NCBI RefSeq assembly: GCF_001403875.1
Contig: NZ_LN884299.1
Coordinates: forward strand, 2,294,117 to 2,358,116
From: Paenibacillus ihumii
GTDB lineage: Bacteria > Bacillota > Bacilli > Paenibacillales > Paenibacillaceae
Reading direction: 5' to 3'
Length of the DNA stretch: 64,000 nucleotides
Made by a program: the position numbers and the translations under genes. Every line of letters starts with the position of its first letter. The first letter of the stretch is position 1. The notes beneath the pieces are model-generated. The model saw only the letters and a program-made list of their open reading frames with translations, had not been told where the DNA came from and made no database searches. Positions 15,831 through 24,097 of this stretch are shown piece by piece.

Positions 15831-16568
15831 GTGAAGACTGACCTGGTGATTGTAACCTATAACTCCGCCTCATATATTCAGCGCTGCATCCAAGCCATTC
15901 ATGCCCATACGCCTTCTGATTACACCATTATTGTCGTCGATAACGGAAGCTCTGACGGTACGATCGAATACGTGCGAGGCTTCCCGGAAATCAAGCTTAT
16001 CGAGAACGAACAGAACAAGGGCTTCGCTGGCGCAGTCAACCTCGGGATCAGGAACGGCTCCTCAGAGACGGTCGTGATCATGAACCCCGACGTGTTCGTA
16101 ACGAGGAACTGGCTGCCGCCTCTGATTGACGCCCTGTGGAGAGATGAGCAGACGGCGGTCGTCGCACCCAAATTGATCAATGAGGCCAATCAGTTGGTCG
16201 GAGTAGGAACAAATTGGGATTGGACTTTACCCTATTTTTTATGTCCAAATGAACCGGGAATTCTGGAGGAGACCAGAGCCTGCCTGGCAATTAATGGAGC
16301 TTGCTTCTTATTGAAAAGGCATTTGCTGGAGAAGCTTGGTTTGCTGGATGAGCAATATTTTCACTATTTTGAAGAAACCGACTATTGCTTCAACGCCATT
16401 TATCACGGCTACAAGATACTGTTCTGTCCAGACAGTACAATCTATCATGAATATTATCCCAACCCGGAACGTGACGAGGCGATCAGACAGTATTGGGCGC
16501 ATAGCGAAGCCCGGTTTAACAGCAAATGGAGCTATCAAGGCAATGGGATCGTCGCTAAAAATGCATGA
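15831..16568 (+). CDS. Family 2 glycosyltransferase (rhamnosyltransferase-like)
   Basis: 245 residues. DLVIVTYNSASYIQRCIQAI, VDNGSSDGTIEYV, NKGFAGAVNLGI, VIMNPDVFV and FHYFEETDYCFN follow the GT2 pattern of WbbL-like rhamnosyltransferases. A longer frame from a TTG at 15804 exists, but AAAGGG at 15816-15821 sits 9 nt before the GTG at 15831, which is chosen. It is a single gene divergent from the glycan operon and ends at a strong hairpin. The sugar is not predictable. Confidence 0.85.
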   Translation: MKTDLVIVTYNSASYIQRCIQAIHAHTPSDYTIIVVDNGSSDGTIEYVRGFPEIKLIENEQNKGFAGAVNLGIRNGSSETVVIMNPDVFVTRNWLPPLIDALWRDEQTAVVAPKLINEANQLVGVGTNWDWTLPYFLCPNEPGILEETRACLAINGACFLLKRHLLEKLGLLDEQYFHYFEETDYCFNAIYHGYKILFCPDSTIYHEYYPNPERDEAIRQYWAHSEARFNSKWSYQGNGIVAKNA

Positions 16569-16569
16569 A

Positions 16570-16605
16570 AAGAGGGTGGCTGAATTCAAGTTCAGCCACC
16601 CTCTT
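16570..16605. terminator. Strong bidirectional terminator hairpin
   Basis: A perfect 15-bp stem, AAGAGGGTGGCTGAA with TTCAGCCACCCTCTT, closes a 6-nt loop directly after the stop codon at 16566-16568. The minus-strand side continues into a TTTTCATGCATTTTT-like tail, so it may also serve the converging ABC exporter. Confidence 0.85.
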
Positions 16606-16705
16606 CATCTATGTTCATATTTCATTGCAAATCGATCTATAATTTAGCTCCCGGATCGCCCGAAAATACAGATACAATTATACATTCCTGCCCCCTAAGC
16701 CATCG

Positions 16706-18442
16706 TTACACAGCGCCGACCGCGCTTTGGAACTGGGCCTGGTGCAGACGGCTGTATGCGCCGCCTGCTGCGAGCAGCTCCTCGTGGGTTCCCTGCTCGG
16801 AAATCCCCTCCCCGGTAACGACGACAATGCGGTCGGCATTCTTAATCGTTGCCAGCCGATGGGCAATAACAAGTGTCGTGCGTCCCCGGGACAATTCAGC
16901 CAGCGATTGCTGAATGACCTGCTCCGTCTCCGTATCCAGCGCAGAGGTCGCTTCGTCCAGAATAAGAATCGGCGGGTTCTTGAGGAACATCCGCGCGATC
17001 GCCAGACGCTGCTTCTGCCCGCCTGACAGCTTCACACCGCGTTCGCCTATAACCGTCTCCATGCCCTCAGGCTGGGAGCGGATGAACTCGTCCAGACGCG
17101 CCCGGCGAGCTGCCTCCCAGACCTCCTCCTCCGTCGCATTCAGCTTGCCGTACAGAATATTCTCGCGGATTGTGCCTGCAAATAAATACACGTCCTGCTG
17201 CACAATCCCGATCTGATGGCGCAGCGACTGCATCTTGATGTCCCGGATGTCCACGCCGTCGATCGTGATCGCGCCGGCTGCCACCTCGTAGAAGCGAGGC
17301 AGCAGGCTGCATAATGTCGTCTTGCCTGCTCCGGAAGGCCCCACAAAGGCCACTGTCTCTCCCTGGCGTATCGTCAGATTGATATTGTCTAGCACAGGCA
17401 ATTCACTGTCATAACCGAAGGATACTCCTTCAAAGCGAATCTCCTTTTGCAGCTCGCCAATCTCCACGGCATCCGGCCGATCCGCAATATCCGGCTCGGT
17501 ATCCAGCAGCTCAACATAGCGCTTAAAGCCGGCAAAGCCTTGCGGATAGCTTTCGATGATCGCATTGATTTTTTCGATCGGCCGGAAGAAGACGTTGGTC
17601 AGCAGCAGGAACCCGACAAACTCACCATAGGACAGCTGGCCGCGAATGACGAACCATGTACCGCATACCATGACGAACAGCGTAACCAGGCGCATCATCA
17701 TGTAGCTGATCGCCCCGTTCTTGGCGATCAGCTTGTAGGAGAACAATTTCGTCAGGCGAAACCGGCCGTTATTTACAGCGAATCTTTCCATCTCGTGCTT
17801 CTCGTTCGCAAATGCCTGAACGACACGAATGCCGCCGACGTTATCCTCAACACGGGCATTAAAGTCGCCCACATCGGTAAACAGCTGGTGAATCGCCTTG
17901 GTCATTTTGCCGTTAAAATACACCACCAGCCAAATAATAACGGGCACAACGACGAAGGTTAACACCGCCAGCTTCCAATTGATCAGGAGCATAAGCGTGA
18001 AGGAGCCCGCCAGCGTCATTACCGCAATGAACAAATCCTCGGGTCCATGGTGGGCCATTTCGCCAATTTGCATCATGTCATTCGTCAGCCGCGACATAAG
18101 ATGCCCCGTCTTGGTGTTATCAAAAAAACGAAAGCTCAATTTCTGGATGTGCTCAAACAGCTTCTTGCGCATATCCGTTTCAATATTGATCCCGAGCATA
18201 TGCCCCCAGTAATTTACAATATACAGCAGGATCGTATTTAAAAAGTATAATACCAGTAAACCAAGCGAAGCCCAGATGATCAAATTCCATTCTTCATTGG
18301 GCAGCAGATCGTCTACAAATCGGTTCACGACCAGCGGGAAGCCCAGCTCTAGCAGGCCAGCGATCAAGGCACAGCCAAAATCGAGCAGGAACAATCCCCT
18401 GTAGGGCCGATAGTAAGCAAAAAACCGCCGAATCATATTCAT
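16706..18442 (-). CDS. ABC exporter half-transporter (TM domain + ATPase)
   Basis: 578 residues from the chosen ATG. Residues ~1-310 hold six TM segments of the type 1 exporter fold; the ATPase domain has Walker A GPSGAGKTT (~367), the Q-loop IVQQDVYLF, signature LSGGQKQR (~470), Walker B ILILDEATSALD and the H-loop AHRLATIKNADRI. This is the MsbA/BmrA/YfiB class of multidrug or lipid exporters that work as dimers. The longest frame adds 46 residues (start 18580), but 578 residues is the family norm, so M47 at 18442 is preferred, although its SD (AAGGGG) is 14 nt away. No partner half-transporter gene is adjacent, so a homodimer is likely. Substrate unknown. Confidence 0.88.
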   Translation of the reverse strand: MNMIRRFFAYYRPYRGLFLLDFGCALIAGLLELGFPLVVNRFVDDLLPNEEWNLIIWASLGLLVLYFLNTILLYIVNYWGHMLGINIETDMRKKLFEHIQKLSFRFFDNTKTGHLMSRLTNDMMQIGEMAHHGPEDLFIAVMTLAGSFTLMLLINWKLAVLTFVVVPVIIWLVVYFNGKMTKAIHQLFTDVGDFNARVEDNVGGIRVVQAFANEKHEMERFAVNNGRFRLTKLFSYKLIAKNGAISYMMMRLVTLFVMVCGTWFVIRGQLSYGEFVGFLLLTNVFFRPIEKINAIIESYPQGFAGFKRYVELLDTEPDIADRPDAVEIGELQKEIRFEGVSFGYDSELPVLDNINLTIRQGETVAFVGPSGAGKTTLCSLLPRFYEVAAGAITIDGVDIRDIKMQSLRHQIGIVQQDVYLFAGTIRENILYGKLNATEEEVWEAARRARLDEFIRSQPEGMETVIGERGVKLSGGQKQRLAIARMFLKNPPILILDEATSALDTETEQVIQQSLAELSRGRTTLVIAHRLATIKNADRIVVVTGEGISEQGTHEELLAAGGAYSRLHQAQFQSAVGAV

Positions 18443-18605
18443 TGTACTATTTTCAGCCCCTTCTCCTATAAATTCAACCGCGATAGCAATCACCAGATTG
18501 GCAAATAGCACCATCATATCGGTAGCATACCGATGTTTTATTATTATTTCAACATCAATATGCGTCACAAATGATTGCATAGCCCCTCACTTGTCTTTCA
18601 AATCG

Positions 18606-18642
18606 TAGAAAAAGAAAGCTATTCAACGTCCGTTGAAAAGCT
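18606..18642 (-). terminator. Terminator of the siderophore uptake operon
   Basis: On the minus strand AGCTTTTCAACG pairs with CGTTGAATAGCT (11 of 12 bases) over a 2-nt loop and runs into TTCTTTTTCT. It lies 65 nt after the esterase stop and separates that operon from the ABC exporter. Confidence 0.7.
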
Positions 18643-18707
18643 CTCTCCAAGTAAGTATGATGAATCTGCTCATTAGGCTGCTTGTCTGATGATTCGCTAA
18701 TCCCCGA

Positions 18708-19568
18708 TCAAGACTTATCCTCTGGAGCACTCACTAATGCAAAACGAACCGCCCGGCTGATGAATGCAGGCAGCACTGAAATATGGCTCTCTCCGGCAAA
18801 TTCGCAATATTCCACCCGTCCCCCTCGTTCAGCCAGGATCGACAGGCGCTCTGCCAGCCCGCTCGCGTTCTCAACCATACGGCTGGGATGATGTTTCTCC
18901 AGCTCTCCTGCCGTAATCATCAGATTGAGCTTCATGCCGTCTGCTTGCTCGCTTCCCTGAGTAATCCGGGACAGGAACCTCTGCTCTGCCTCGGTCATGA
19001 ACTCTTTATTCCAATGGATCGAGGGACTGCCCGCAACATAGTTCTGAAACATCTCCGGATGGTTGAATAGAGTCTGCAACACAAATAACCCGCCTAAAGA
19101 ATGGCCTGCAACGCTCTGTCTGCTGCAATCAATAGGAAATTTGCGTTCGATTTCCGGCTTTAAATCCTGCCGGATAAAGGCAGTGAACGCATCGACGCCG
19201 CCCAGCTCGGGCCACGGCATCCCCTCCGGCCCTTTGATCAGCTTGTCGGGAGGAGTCGGCATCGTATAGTCATAGTAGCGTGCAGGATCAAACAAGGCGT
19301 CCGAAGGGTAGCCGATGCCGATAACCACAGCAGGAGAAACCCCGGTCTTCTTCTGCATGCGCGACTGCGCGCGCACAGCATCTGCCGTAGTCGCGAACAA
19401 GGCGTTTCCGTCAAGCAGGTAGATGACAGGGTATCCCTCGGGAGGCGGCGCTTCGGCCGGCTTGGCTGCAAAAATGCGATACTGGCGGTTCGTTGTGCTA
19501 GACCGCATGTCCCAATATTGCGAGTTAGATAACGTAAACGGTTGATTCACAGATTCCAAGGTAACCAT
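18708..19568 (-). CDS. Alpha/beta-hydrolase, siderophore esterase-like (BesA/YbbA/IroE type)
   Basis: About 286 residues. The nucleophile motif AGHSLGGLF carries the serine (~157); PVIYLLDGNALF near the N-terminus and the histidine in FAGESHISV (~262) complete the pattern of the esterase-D-like family that includes Fes/IroE and Bacillus YbbA/BesA. These enzymes cleave ferric-siderophore ester bonds to free iron. It is the last gene after a FeuABC-like set, the same order as feuABC-ybbA of B. subtilis, which supports the role. The start is uncertain: a TTG at 19589 (longest frame), this ATG (SD GAGGGG only 1 nt away) or a TTG 9 nt further in with good spacing are all possible. Confidence 0.8.
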   Translation of the reverse strand: MVTLESVNQPFTLSNSQYWDMRSSTTNRQYRIFAAKPAEAPPPEGYPVIYLLDGNALFATTADAVRAQSRMQKKTGVSPAVVIGIGYPSDALFDPARYYDYTMPTPPDKLIKGPEGMPWPELGGVDAFTAFIRQDLKPEIERKFPIDCSRQSVAGHSLGGLFVLQTLFNHPEMFQNYVAGSPSIHWNKEFMTEAEQRFLSRITQGSEQADGMKLNLMITAGELEKHHPSRMVENASGLAERLSILAERGGRVEYCEFAGESHISVLPAFISRAVRFALVSAPEDKS

Positions 19569-19614
19569 TCCCCTCTTTATTTTTTGCAAAGACTGCTGCT
19601 GCTGAACTTGCCAT

Positions 19615-20655
19615 TCAGGAATTGCTTCGTCCCTTTGCTCTATAGAGCAAAAAGATAAAATAAGGTACGCCTATGATTGCTATAACGACGCCTACCGGCA
19701 GTTCAGACGGGGTAAATACCGTTTTGCCGATATAGTCGGATATCATCACCAGCAGCGCCCCGACGACGCCGCAAATCGGAAGCATATGCCGATGGGCATG
19801 GCCGACAAGCCGCCTGGCGATATGCGGGGCCATCAGCCCGATGAAACCGATTCCTCCCGATACGGACACACAGGCGCTCACGATGCCGATACTGCCCAGC
19901 AGCAGCACAGCCTTCTCTTTTTCCGAGGCCACGCCTACGCTGATCTGGCTGTCTTCATCCAGTTGAAACAAATCAAGAATATACGGTCTCGATGCGATCA
20001 ATGGAATGAGGAGCACAAGCCAAGGAAGCATGGATACGATATATTTCCAGTTCGCGTTATAGATGCTGCCCATATTCCATACGGCGGCCATTTCAAAATC
20101 GCCCGGATTCATTTTTAAAGTCAAGTACAGTGAAACAGCGCTTAAGCCCGAGCCGACGGCGATTCCTGTAAGCAGCAGCCGCTGCGGCTCCAGCCTGCCG
20201 TTCTTCCAAGAGAAGGCATAAATAAGTATCGCGGCAATAAGCCCTCCCAGCAGCCCAAACAGCGGCATGGCGAGGATCGGAAGCCAGCCGTCACTGCGGA
20301 TCTGCCCTTGATAGAAGAAGAGGAATATCACCATCGCCGCGCCCGCACCGGAATTAATCCCCAAAATACCGGGATCTGCTAGTCCGTTCCGGGTAATGCT
20401 CTGAATGACAGCCCCCGCCAGACCTAACCCTGCGCCCACGAGCAGAGCAATTACGATTCGCGGCAATCGAAATTCGAAAATGACCAAATCATGATCGGGC
20501 TCCGGCCGGATGCGCAGCAGCGTCCGAACGACGTCACCGATACCTATGTCGAAGATGCCATTCGTCAAGCTGATGTATGAAGTAACCAGAATCAGGGCCA
20601 GCCCGCTGATGAATACGAATATAAAACGCCGATTCGCCGGTTTATGCTTATGCAC
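19615..20655 (-). CDS. Iron-siderophore ABC permease (FecCD family, FeuC-like)
   Basis: About 346 residues with nine to ten hydrophobic segments and the FecCD signatures FRLPRIVIALLVGAGLGLAGAVIQSITRNGLADPGILG and GGIGFIGLMAPHIARRLVGHAHR, the latter containing the cytoplasmic loop that contacts the ATPase. It would form the membrane channel with the permease gene upstream. The ATG at 20664 directly abuts AGGGGGG, too close for initiation; the GTG at 20655, 9 nt from that SD, is chosen. It overlaps the end of the upstream permease gene by 8 nt (17 nt if the ATG is used), so the pair is coupled. Confidence 0.9.
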   Translation of the reverse strand: MHKHKPANRRFIFVFISGLALILVTSYISLTNGIFDIGIGDVVRTLLRIRPEPDHDLVIFEFRLPRIVIALLVGAGLGLAGAVIQSITRNGLADPGILGINSGAGAAMVIFLFFYQGQIRSDGWLPILAMPLFGLLGGLIAAILIYAFSWKNGRLEPQRLLLTGIAVGSGLSAVSLYLTLKMNPGDFEMAAVWNMGSIYNANWKYIVSMLPWLVLLIPLIASRPYILDLFQLDEDSQISVGVASEKEKAVLLLGSIGIVSACVSVSGGIGFIGLMAPHIARRLVGHAHRHMLPICGVVGALLVMISDYIGKTVFTPSELPVGVVIAIIGVPYFIFLLYRAKGRSNS

Positions 20656-21655
20656 GCTTTCCATCCCCCCTGGTTCGAATTAAGTAGAGGAAAAAAGGAA
20701 TTCCCAGCAGGGATGTCACTACTCCGATCGGCATTTCGTAGGGATAATTCAGCAATCGGCTCAGGATGTCGCAGAGAGCCAGGAACAGCGCTCCGACGAT
20801 GCCGGAGCAGGGAATGATCCATTTGTAATCCACACCGGCCAGGAAACGAACAATGTGCGGCACGATTAAGCCGACAAATCCGATTTTTCCTGCTAACGCA
20901 ACCGAAATTCCCGTCAGAATAACGACAGTCAGCATCGTCGCAAATTTGATGAGCTTTGTTTTTTGGCCCAGGCCCAGGGCGATTTCTTCCCCCAGGCTTA
21001 GTACCGTAATGGACTTGGACAGCCAAACGGCAAGCAGAATGCCTGCGATAGCGAATGGAATCGCCAGCTTAATCAGCTCGGGGTTCAATTGATGCAGCCG
21101 TGCATTGTACCAGAAGCTGATGTTTTGCGATACTTGGAAATAGGCGGCGGTCGCTGCGGATATGCTGCTTAGAAACGTGCCGATAATTGTGCCCAGAATG
21201 GCCATCCGCACCGGAGATAAGCCGCCGGGCAGCAGCGCTGCAAGCCCAAAGACGATGAAGATGCTGAATGCCGAGCCGACAAAAGAATAAATGATCATTT
21301 CCATCGAGGAAGAATCCGGCATAAACACCATGCAGAGCGTGATAGCAAATGCTGAACCGTCGGATACGCCCATAATAGAAGGGGATGCAAGATAGTTTCT
21401 TGTCATCCCCTGCATTAACGCCCCGGATATAGCCAGGAAAGCTCCGATGAGCAGCGCGCCGACGACTCTAGGCAATCTGGAATGGATAATAATTTGATGA
21501 TTCACATTTCCTGCATCGAAGTGGAGCAGCGCGTCGCGGATCGTGCTGATCTCGATATTTTTCGCACCGTACAATACGGATAGCAGAATCGTCAGCACGA
21601 TTAGAATCGGTGAGCTCCATAGAATCAGAACAGTCGCGGTATGCCTTGCTCGCAT
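20648..21655 (-). CDS. Iron-siderophore ABC permease (FecCD family, FeuB-like)
   Basis: 335 residues from the ATG at 21655; a TTG at 21679 would add eight residues and overlap the upstream gene. FecCD motifs are present: HSRLPRVVGALLIGAFLAISGALMQGMTRNYLASPSIMG and GKIGFVGLIVPHIVRFLAGVDYK. It pairs with the downstream permease to form a heterodimeric channel. The gene lies 10 nt after the binding-protein gene. No ATPase gene follows; in B. subtilis the FeuBC permease borrows the ATPase YusV encoded elsewhere, and the same may hold here. Confidence 0.9.
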   Translation of the reverse strand: MRARHTATVLILWSSPILIVLTILLSVLYGAKNIEISTIRDALLHFDAGNVNHQIIIHSRLPRVVGALLIGAFLAISGALMQGMTRNYLASPSIMGVSDGSAFAITLCMVFMPDSSSMEMIIYSFVGSAFSIFIVFGLAALLPGGLSPVRMAILGTIIGTFLSSISAATAAYFQVSQNISFWYNARLHQLNPELIKLAIPFAIAGILLAVWLSKSITVLSLGEEIALGLGQKTKLIKFATMLTVVILTGISVALAGKIGFVGLIVPHIVRFLAGVDYKWIIPCSGIVGALFLALCDILSRLLNYPYEMPIGVVTSLLGIPFFLYLIRTRGDGKRA

Positions 21656-21665
21656 ATCGGATTTC

Positions 21666-22688
21666 TCACTTCGCTTCAACTAGCTTGCTGTTCTTCACAG
21701 CTTCCAGAAAAGCAATTTTGCTGTAGGCCGTCCCGCCCTGAGCGATAGGATCCACAATGTTCACGAACAGATTGCCATTCTTCACGGCGTTAATGCTGCC
21801 CCAAATCGGATTGCTCTGCAGTTCCTCCAGCGCTTTCGGCGTATCCTTATTCTCTGCTTCCGAGAATTGGACGAACAGATAGTCCGGATTCATCTCGGAC
21901 AGCTTCTCCAGTGAAATGATTTGCTGCGCCTTCGCCTGCTTCACTTCCTCTGGCACGAGGGCTCCCAGGTCTTCATAAATCGATGGATTGAAGAAGACGT
22001 TCTCTGGATAAATCGCTATGCTGCCGGCACGAATTCTTATAAACAGTACATTTTTATCCTGGAGGGTCGGGCCAATCTTCTCCTTCAAATCAGCCGCATC
22101 CTTCCGATACGTCTCCAGCACCTGCTTAGCCTGATCTTCCTTGCCCGTGAGCTCCGCCAGCAGGTTCAAATTGGCTTCCCAGTCTGTAGAAATATGGGAT
22201 ACAGGGATCGTGGTGCTTACTTTGCCCAGCTTCTCTATCGTTTCAGCGGGAAATTTAGTGCTCGCCAAGATGACATCCGGAGCCAGCTTCAGAATGGTCT
22301 CCACACTGGGCTGCGTCTTCTCCCCAATTGCAGTTGCGCCCTCCGTAATGTCTGCAAATAACGGCCCGAACGAACCGCCGGAGGTCATCGCGCCAATTGG
22401 TTTGACGTCCAGCACAAGGGCATCCTCCATCGATTCCACCGACCCGGTGATTACGATCTTATCCACTTGGGCTGGAACCGTGTACTCCTGGCCTAAATAT
22501 TGAATCGTCCTCGATTCCGCCCCGGCATTCCCGTGATTGACTGCAGCATCGCCAGCGGAAGCGGAGTACTGGGTGTTCAGATTGCCCGGGCTTGCGTTCG
22601 CGGGCTTGGCTTCTTCTTTGGTACCGCACGCGGTTAAACCAAGCATGGCCGCCAGCGTTAGAGCGAATATCGTTTGTTTCCTGAACAT
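21666..22688 (-). CDS. Iron-siderophore binding lipoprotein (FeuA/YfiY-like)
   Basis: 340 residues. A lipoprotein signal peptide ends at the lipobox LTAC (Cys21), so the mature protein is anchored outside the membrane. Residues ~75-335 form the periplasmic-binding fold of the FecB/FhuD class (DKIVITGSVESMEDALVLDVKPIGA, LAPDVILAS, DYLFVQFSE, VKNGNLFVNI). It captures a ferric siderophore and delivers it to the two permeases encoded downstream. GGGGAG 8 nt before the ATG is a good SD. A Fur-box-like site lies at 22732-22746, 44 nt upstream of the start. Confidence 0.9.
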   Translation of the reverse strand: MFRKQTIFALTLAAMLGLTACGTKEEAKPANASPGNLNTQYSASAGDAAVNHGNAGAESRTIQYLGQEYTVPAQVDKIVITGSVESMEDALVLDVKPIGAMTSGGSFGPLFADITEGATAIGEKTQPSVETILKLAPDVILASTKFPAETIEKLGKVSTTIPVSHISTDWEANLNLLAELTGKEDQAKQVLETYRKDAADLKEKIGPTLQDKNVLFIRIRAGSIAIYPENVFFNPSIYEDLGALVPEEVKQAKAQQIISLEKLSEMNPDYLFVQFSEAENKDTPKALEELQSNPIWGSINAVKNGNLFVNIVDPIAQGGTAYSKIAFLEAVKNSKLVEAK

Positions 22689-22731
22689 GTCTTACTCTCC
22701 CCTCATCCTCGATGACTCTCTCTGTTATCAT

Positions 22732-22746
22732 CGATAATCATTCTCA
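22732..22746. promoter_or_regulatory. Fur box upstream of the siderophore uptake operon
   Basis: CGATAATCATTCTCA matches the 7-1-7 Fur consensus TGATAATnATTATCA at 12 of the 14 specified positions. It sits in the expected promoter region of the binding-protein gene, pointing to iron repression. Confidence 0.7.
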
Positions 22747-22946
22747 ATTACAGATTATAGGTCGCCAATCTGAAATAGAACATGGACGAAATCCAGATTA
22801 CAGCGGGACGATTTCCTTCTATGCGGAGGATTCGATGACGGTCACACGACTGACATGCAAAGGCGAAGACATGATCCCTCATGAGCCGGAAGCTCGAATC
22901 AAGCGTATAATGATCAAGTTGGAGCTTGCTGAACCATCGATCAGAC

Positions 22947-22974
22947 AAAAAACTGCTGCCCAAATAGGCAGCAG
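22947..22974 (-). terminator. Terminator of the second siderophore-binding protein gene
   Basis: On the minus strand CTGCTGCC / GGCAGCAG form a perfect 8-bp stem with a 6-nt loop followed by TTTTTT, 33 nt after the stop codon at 23007. The rest of 22689-23006 holds only the Fur box and the promoter of the uptake operon. Confidence 0.88.
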
Positions 22975-23006
22975 CTAATCTTGCGAAATTTTCGTATAAA
23001 TCATGC

Positions 23007-24002
23007 TTATTTCAAAATACTCTCAACAACATCATCGATCATTTGGCTGTTCGCTATAACACCGGTATACAGCCAGCTTGATTCATTATCGAATTCATAG
23101 ATCTGGCCGTTCTTCACCGCCGGCAGCCCTGCCCAGATCGGATCGGCAAGCAGTTCCTCCATCGGCACTGCGGAGCTGACAATGAAGATGTAGTCGGCAT
23201 CCAGCTCAGCGAGCTTCTCTGACGAAATCTCGTTCCAGTTCGCCACAGCCGAAGCCGAAATTTCCCGCACGACGTCCGGCACCTTCATGCCCAAATCCCG
23301 ATAAAGGACGTCTCCGCTGGAGAGCTTCTCGTGAACGACGAACGTATTCTTGCCAAGCGGCCACAGAACCGCTGCCGATTTCTCGCCGATGGCGTCCTGC
23401 AGCTTCTTCTTCGCCTCCTCTGCTTTCGCATCATAATCCGCCAGAGCCTTCTTGGCTTCTTCGGATTTGTTCAACACTTCCCCGACAGTCAGCAGCTCCT
23501 CCCGCCAGTCATTGTTCTGCTCCGTGCCTACGGAGTAGGTAGGAGCGATTTTGGAGTACTGCTCATATTTATCGCCGGCAACCATTTCTGCGCTATCCAT
23601 TAGAATCAAGTCCGGCTGGAAGCTCATCACCGTTTCAAAGGGAAGCTCGGACGGGATTGTCGGCACGTCCTTCAGTTCATCCTGCAGATAATTCTGCACC
23701 GTCTTGCCTTGAGCCACGGACCACTGGGCTACAGGCTTGACGCCCAGGGCTACGAGATGGTCCTCCAGATAGGAAGCGATGATCCGCTCGGGATTAGCCG
23801 GCACCTTCACTTCGTGGCCTAAGGAGTCCGTAAGCAGCCGCTCCTCCGGCTGAGACGAAGTGCCCTGTTTATCCCCGGCAGCAGTGCTGGAATTGCCATT
23901 TTCACCGCCAGGGCTCGACCCGCCGGAGCAAGCGCTTAATAGCAGGATCAAGCTCAATAGCGCTGCTGCAAAAGCAATATTCTGTCTACGGTTTCTCTTC
24001 AT
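23007..24002 (-). CDS. Second iron-siderophore binding lipoprotein
   Basis: 331 residues with a lipobox LSAC (Cys25) and a Gly/Ser-rich linker to about residue 55. The binding fold shows LTDSLGHEVKVPANPERIIASYLEDHLVALGVKPVAQ, FQPDLILMDS and DADYIFIVSS, typical of FecB/FhuD-class proteins. It differs clearly from the FeuA-like protein, so it is not a fresh duplicate and may recognise a different ferric siderophore while sharing the same permeases. GAGGAG 8 nt before the ATG marks the start. It is transcribed alone, with its own Fur box at 24028-24046 and its own terminator. The ligand is not predictable. Confidence 0.9.
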   Translation of the reverse strand: MKRNRRQNIAFAAALLSLILLLSACSGGSSPGGENGNSSTAAGDKQGTSSQPEERLLTDSLGHEVKVPANPERIIASYLEDHLVALGVKPVAQWSVAQGKTVQNYLQDELKDVPTIPSELPFETVMSFQPDLILMDSAEMVAGDKYEQYSKIAPTYSVGTEQNNDWREELLTVGEVLNKSEEAKKALADYDAKAEEAKKKLQDAIGEKSAAVLWPLGKNTFVVHEKLSSGDVLYRDLGMKVPDVVREISASAVANWNEISSEKLAELDADYIFIVSSAVPMEELLADPIWAGLPAVKNGQIYEFDNESSWLYTGVIANSQMIDDVVESILK

Positions 24003-24027
24003 TCCTGAATCTCCTCACTGTCCAGAT

Positions 24028-24046
24028 GATAATGATAATTATTTTC
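24028..24046. promoter_or_regulatory. Fur box upstream of the second binding protein gene
   Basis: GATAATGATAATTATTTTC matches 17 of 19 positions of the classical Fur box GATAATGATAATCATTATC. It lies 26 nt before the start codon, over the likely promoter. Confidence 0.85.
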
Positions 24047-24097
24047 AATAACATCAGTATATACGCAAATTGGACGAGATTCAATCAAAATCAATGC

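Noticed and set aside
22712..22978. 88-codon plus-strand frame between the two siderophore binding protein genes
   Set aside because: It spans the Fur box, promoter and terminator of the minus-strand genes and has no family resemblance.
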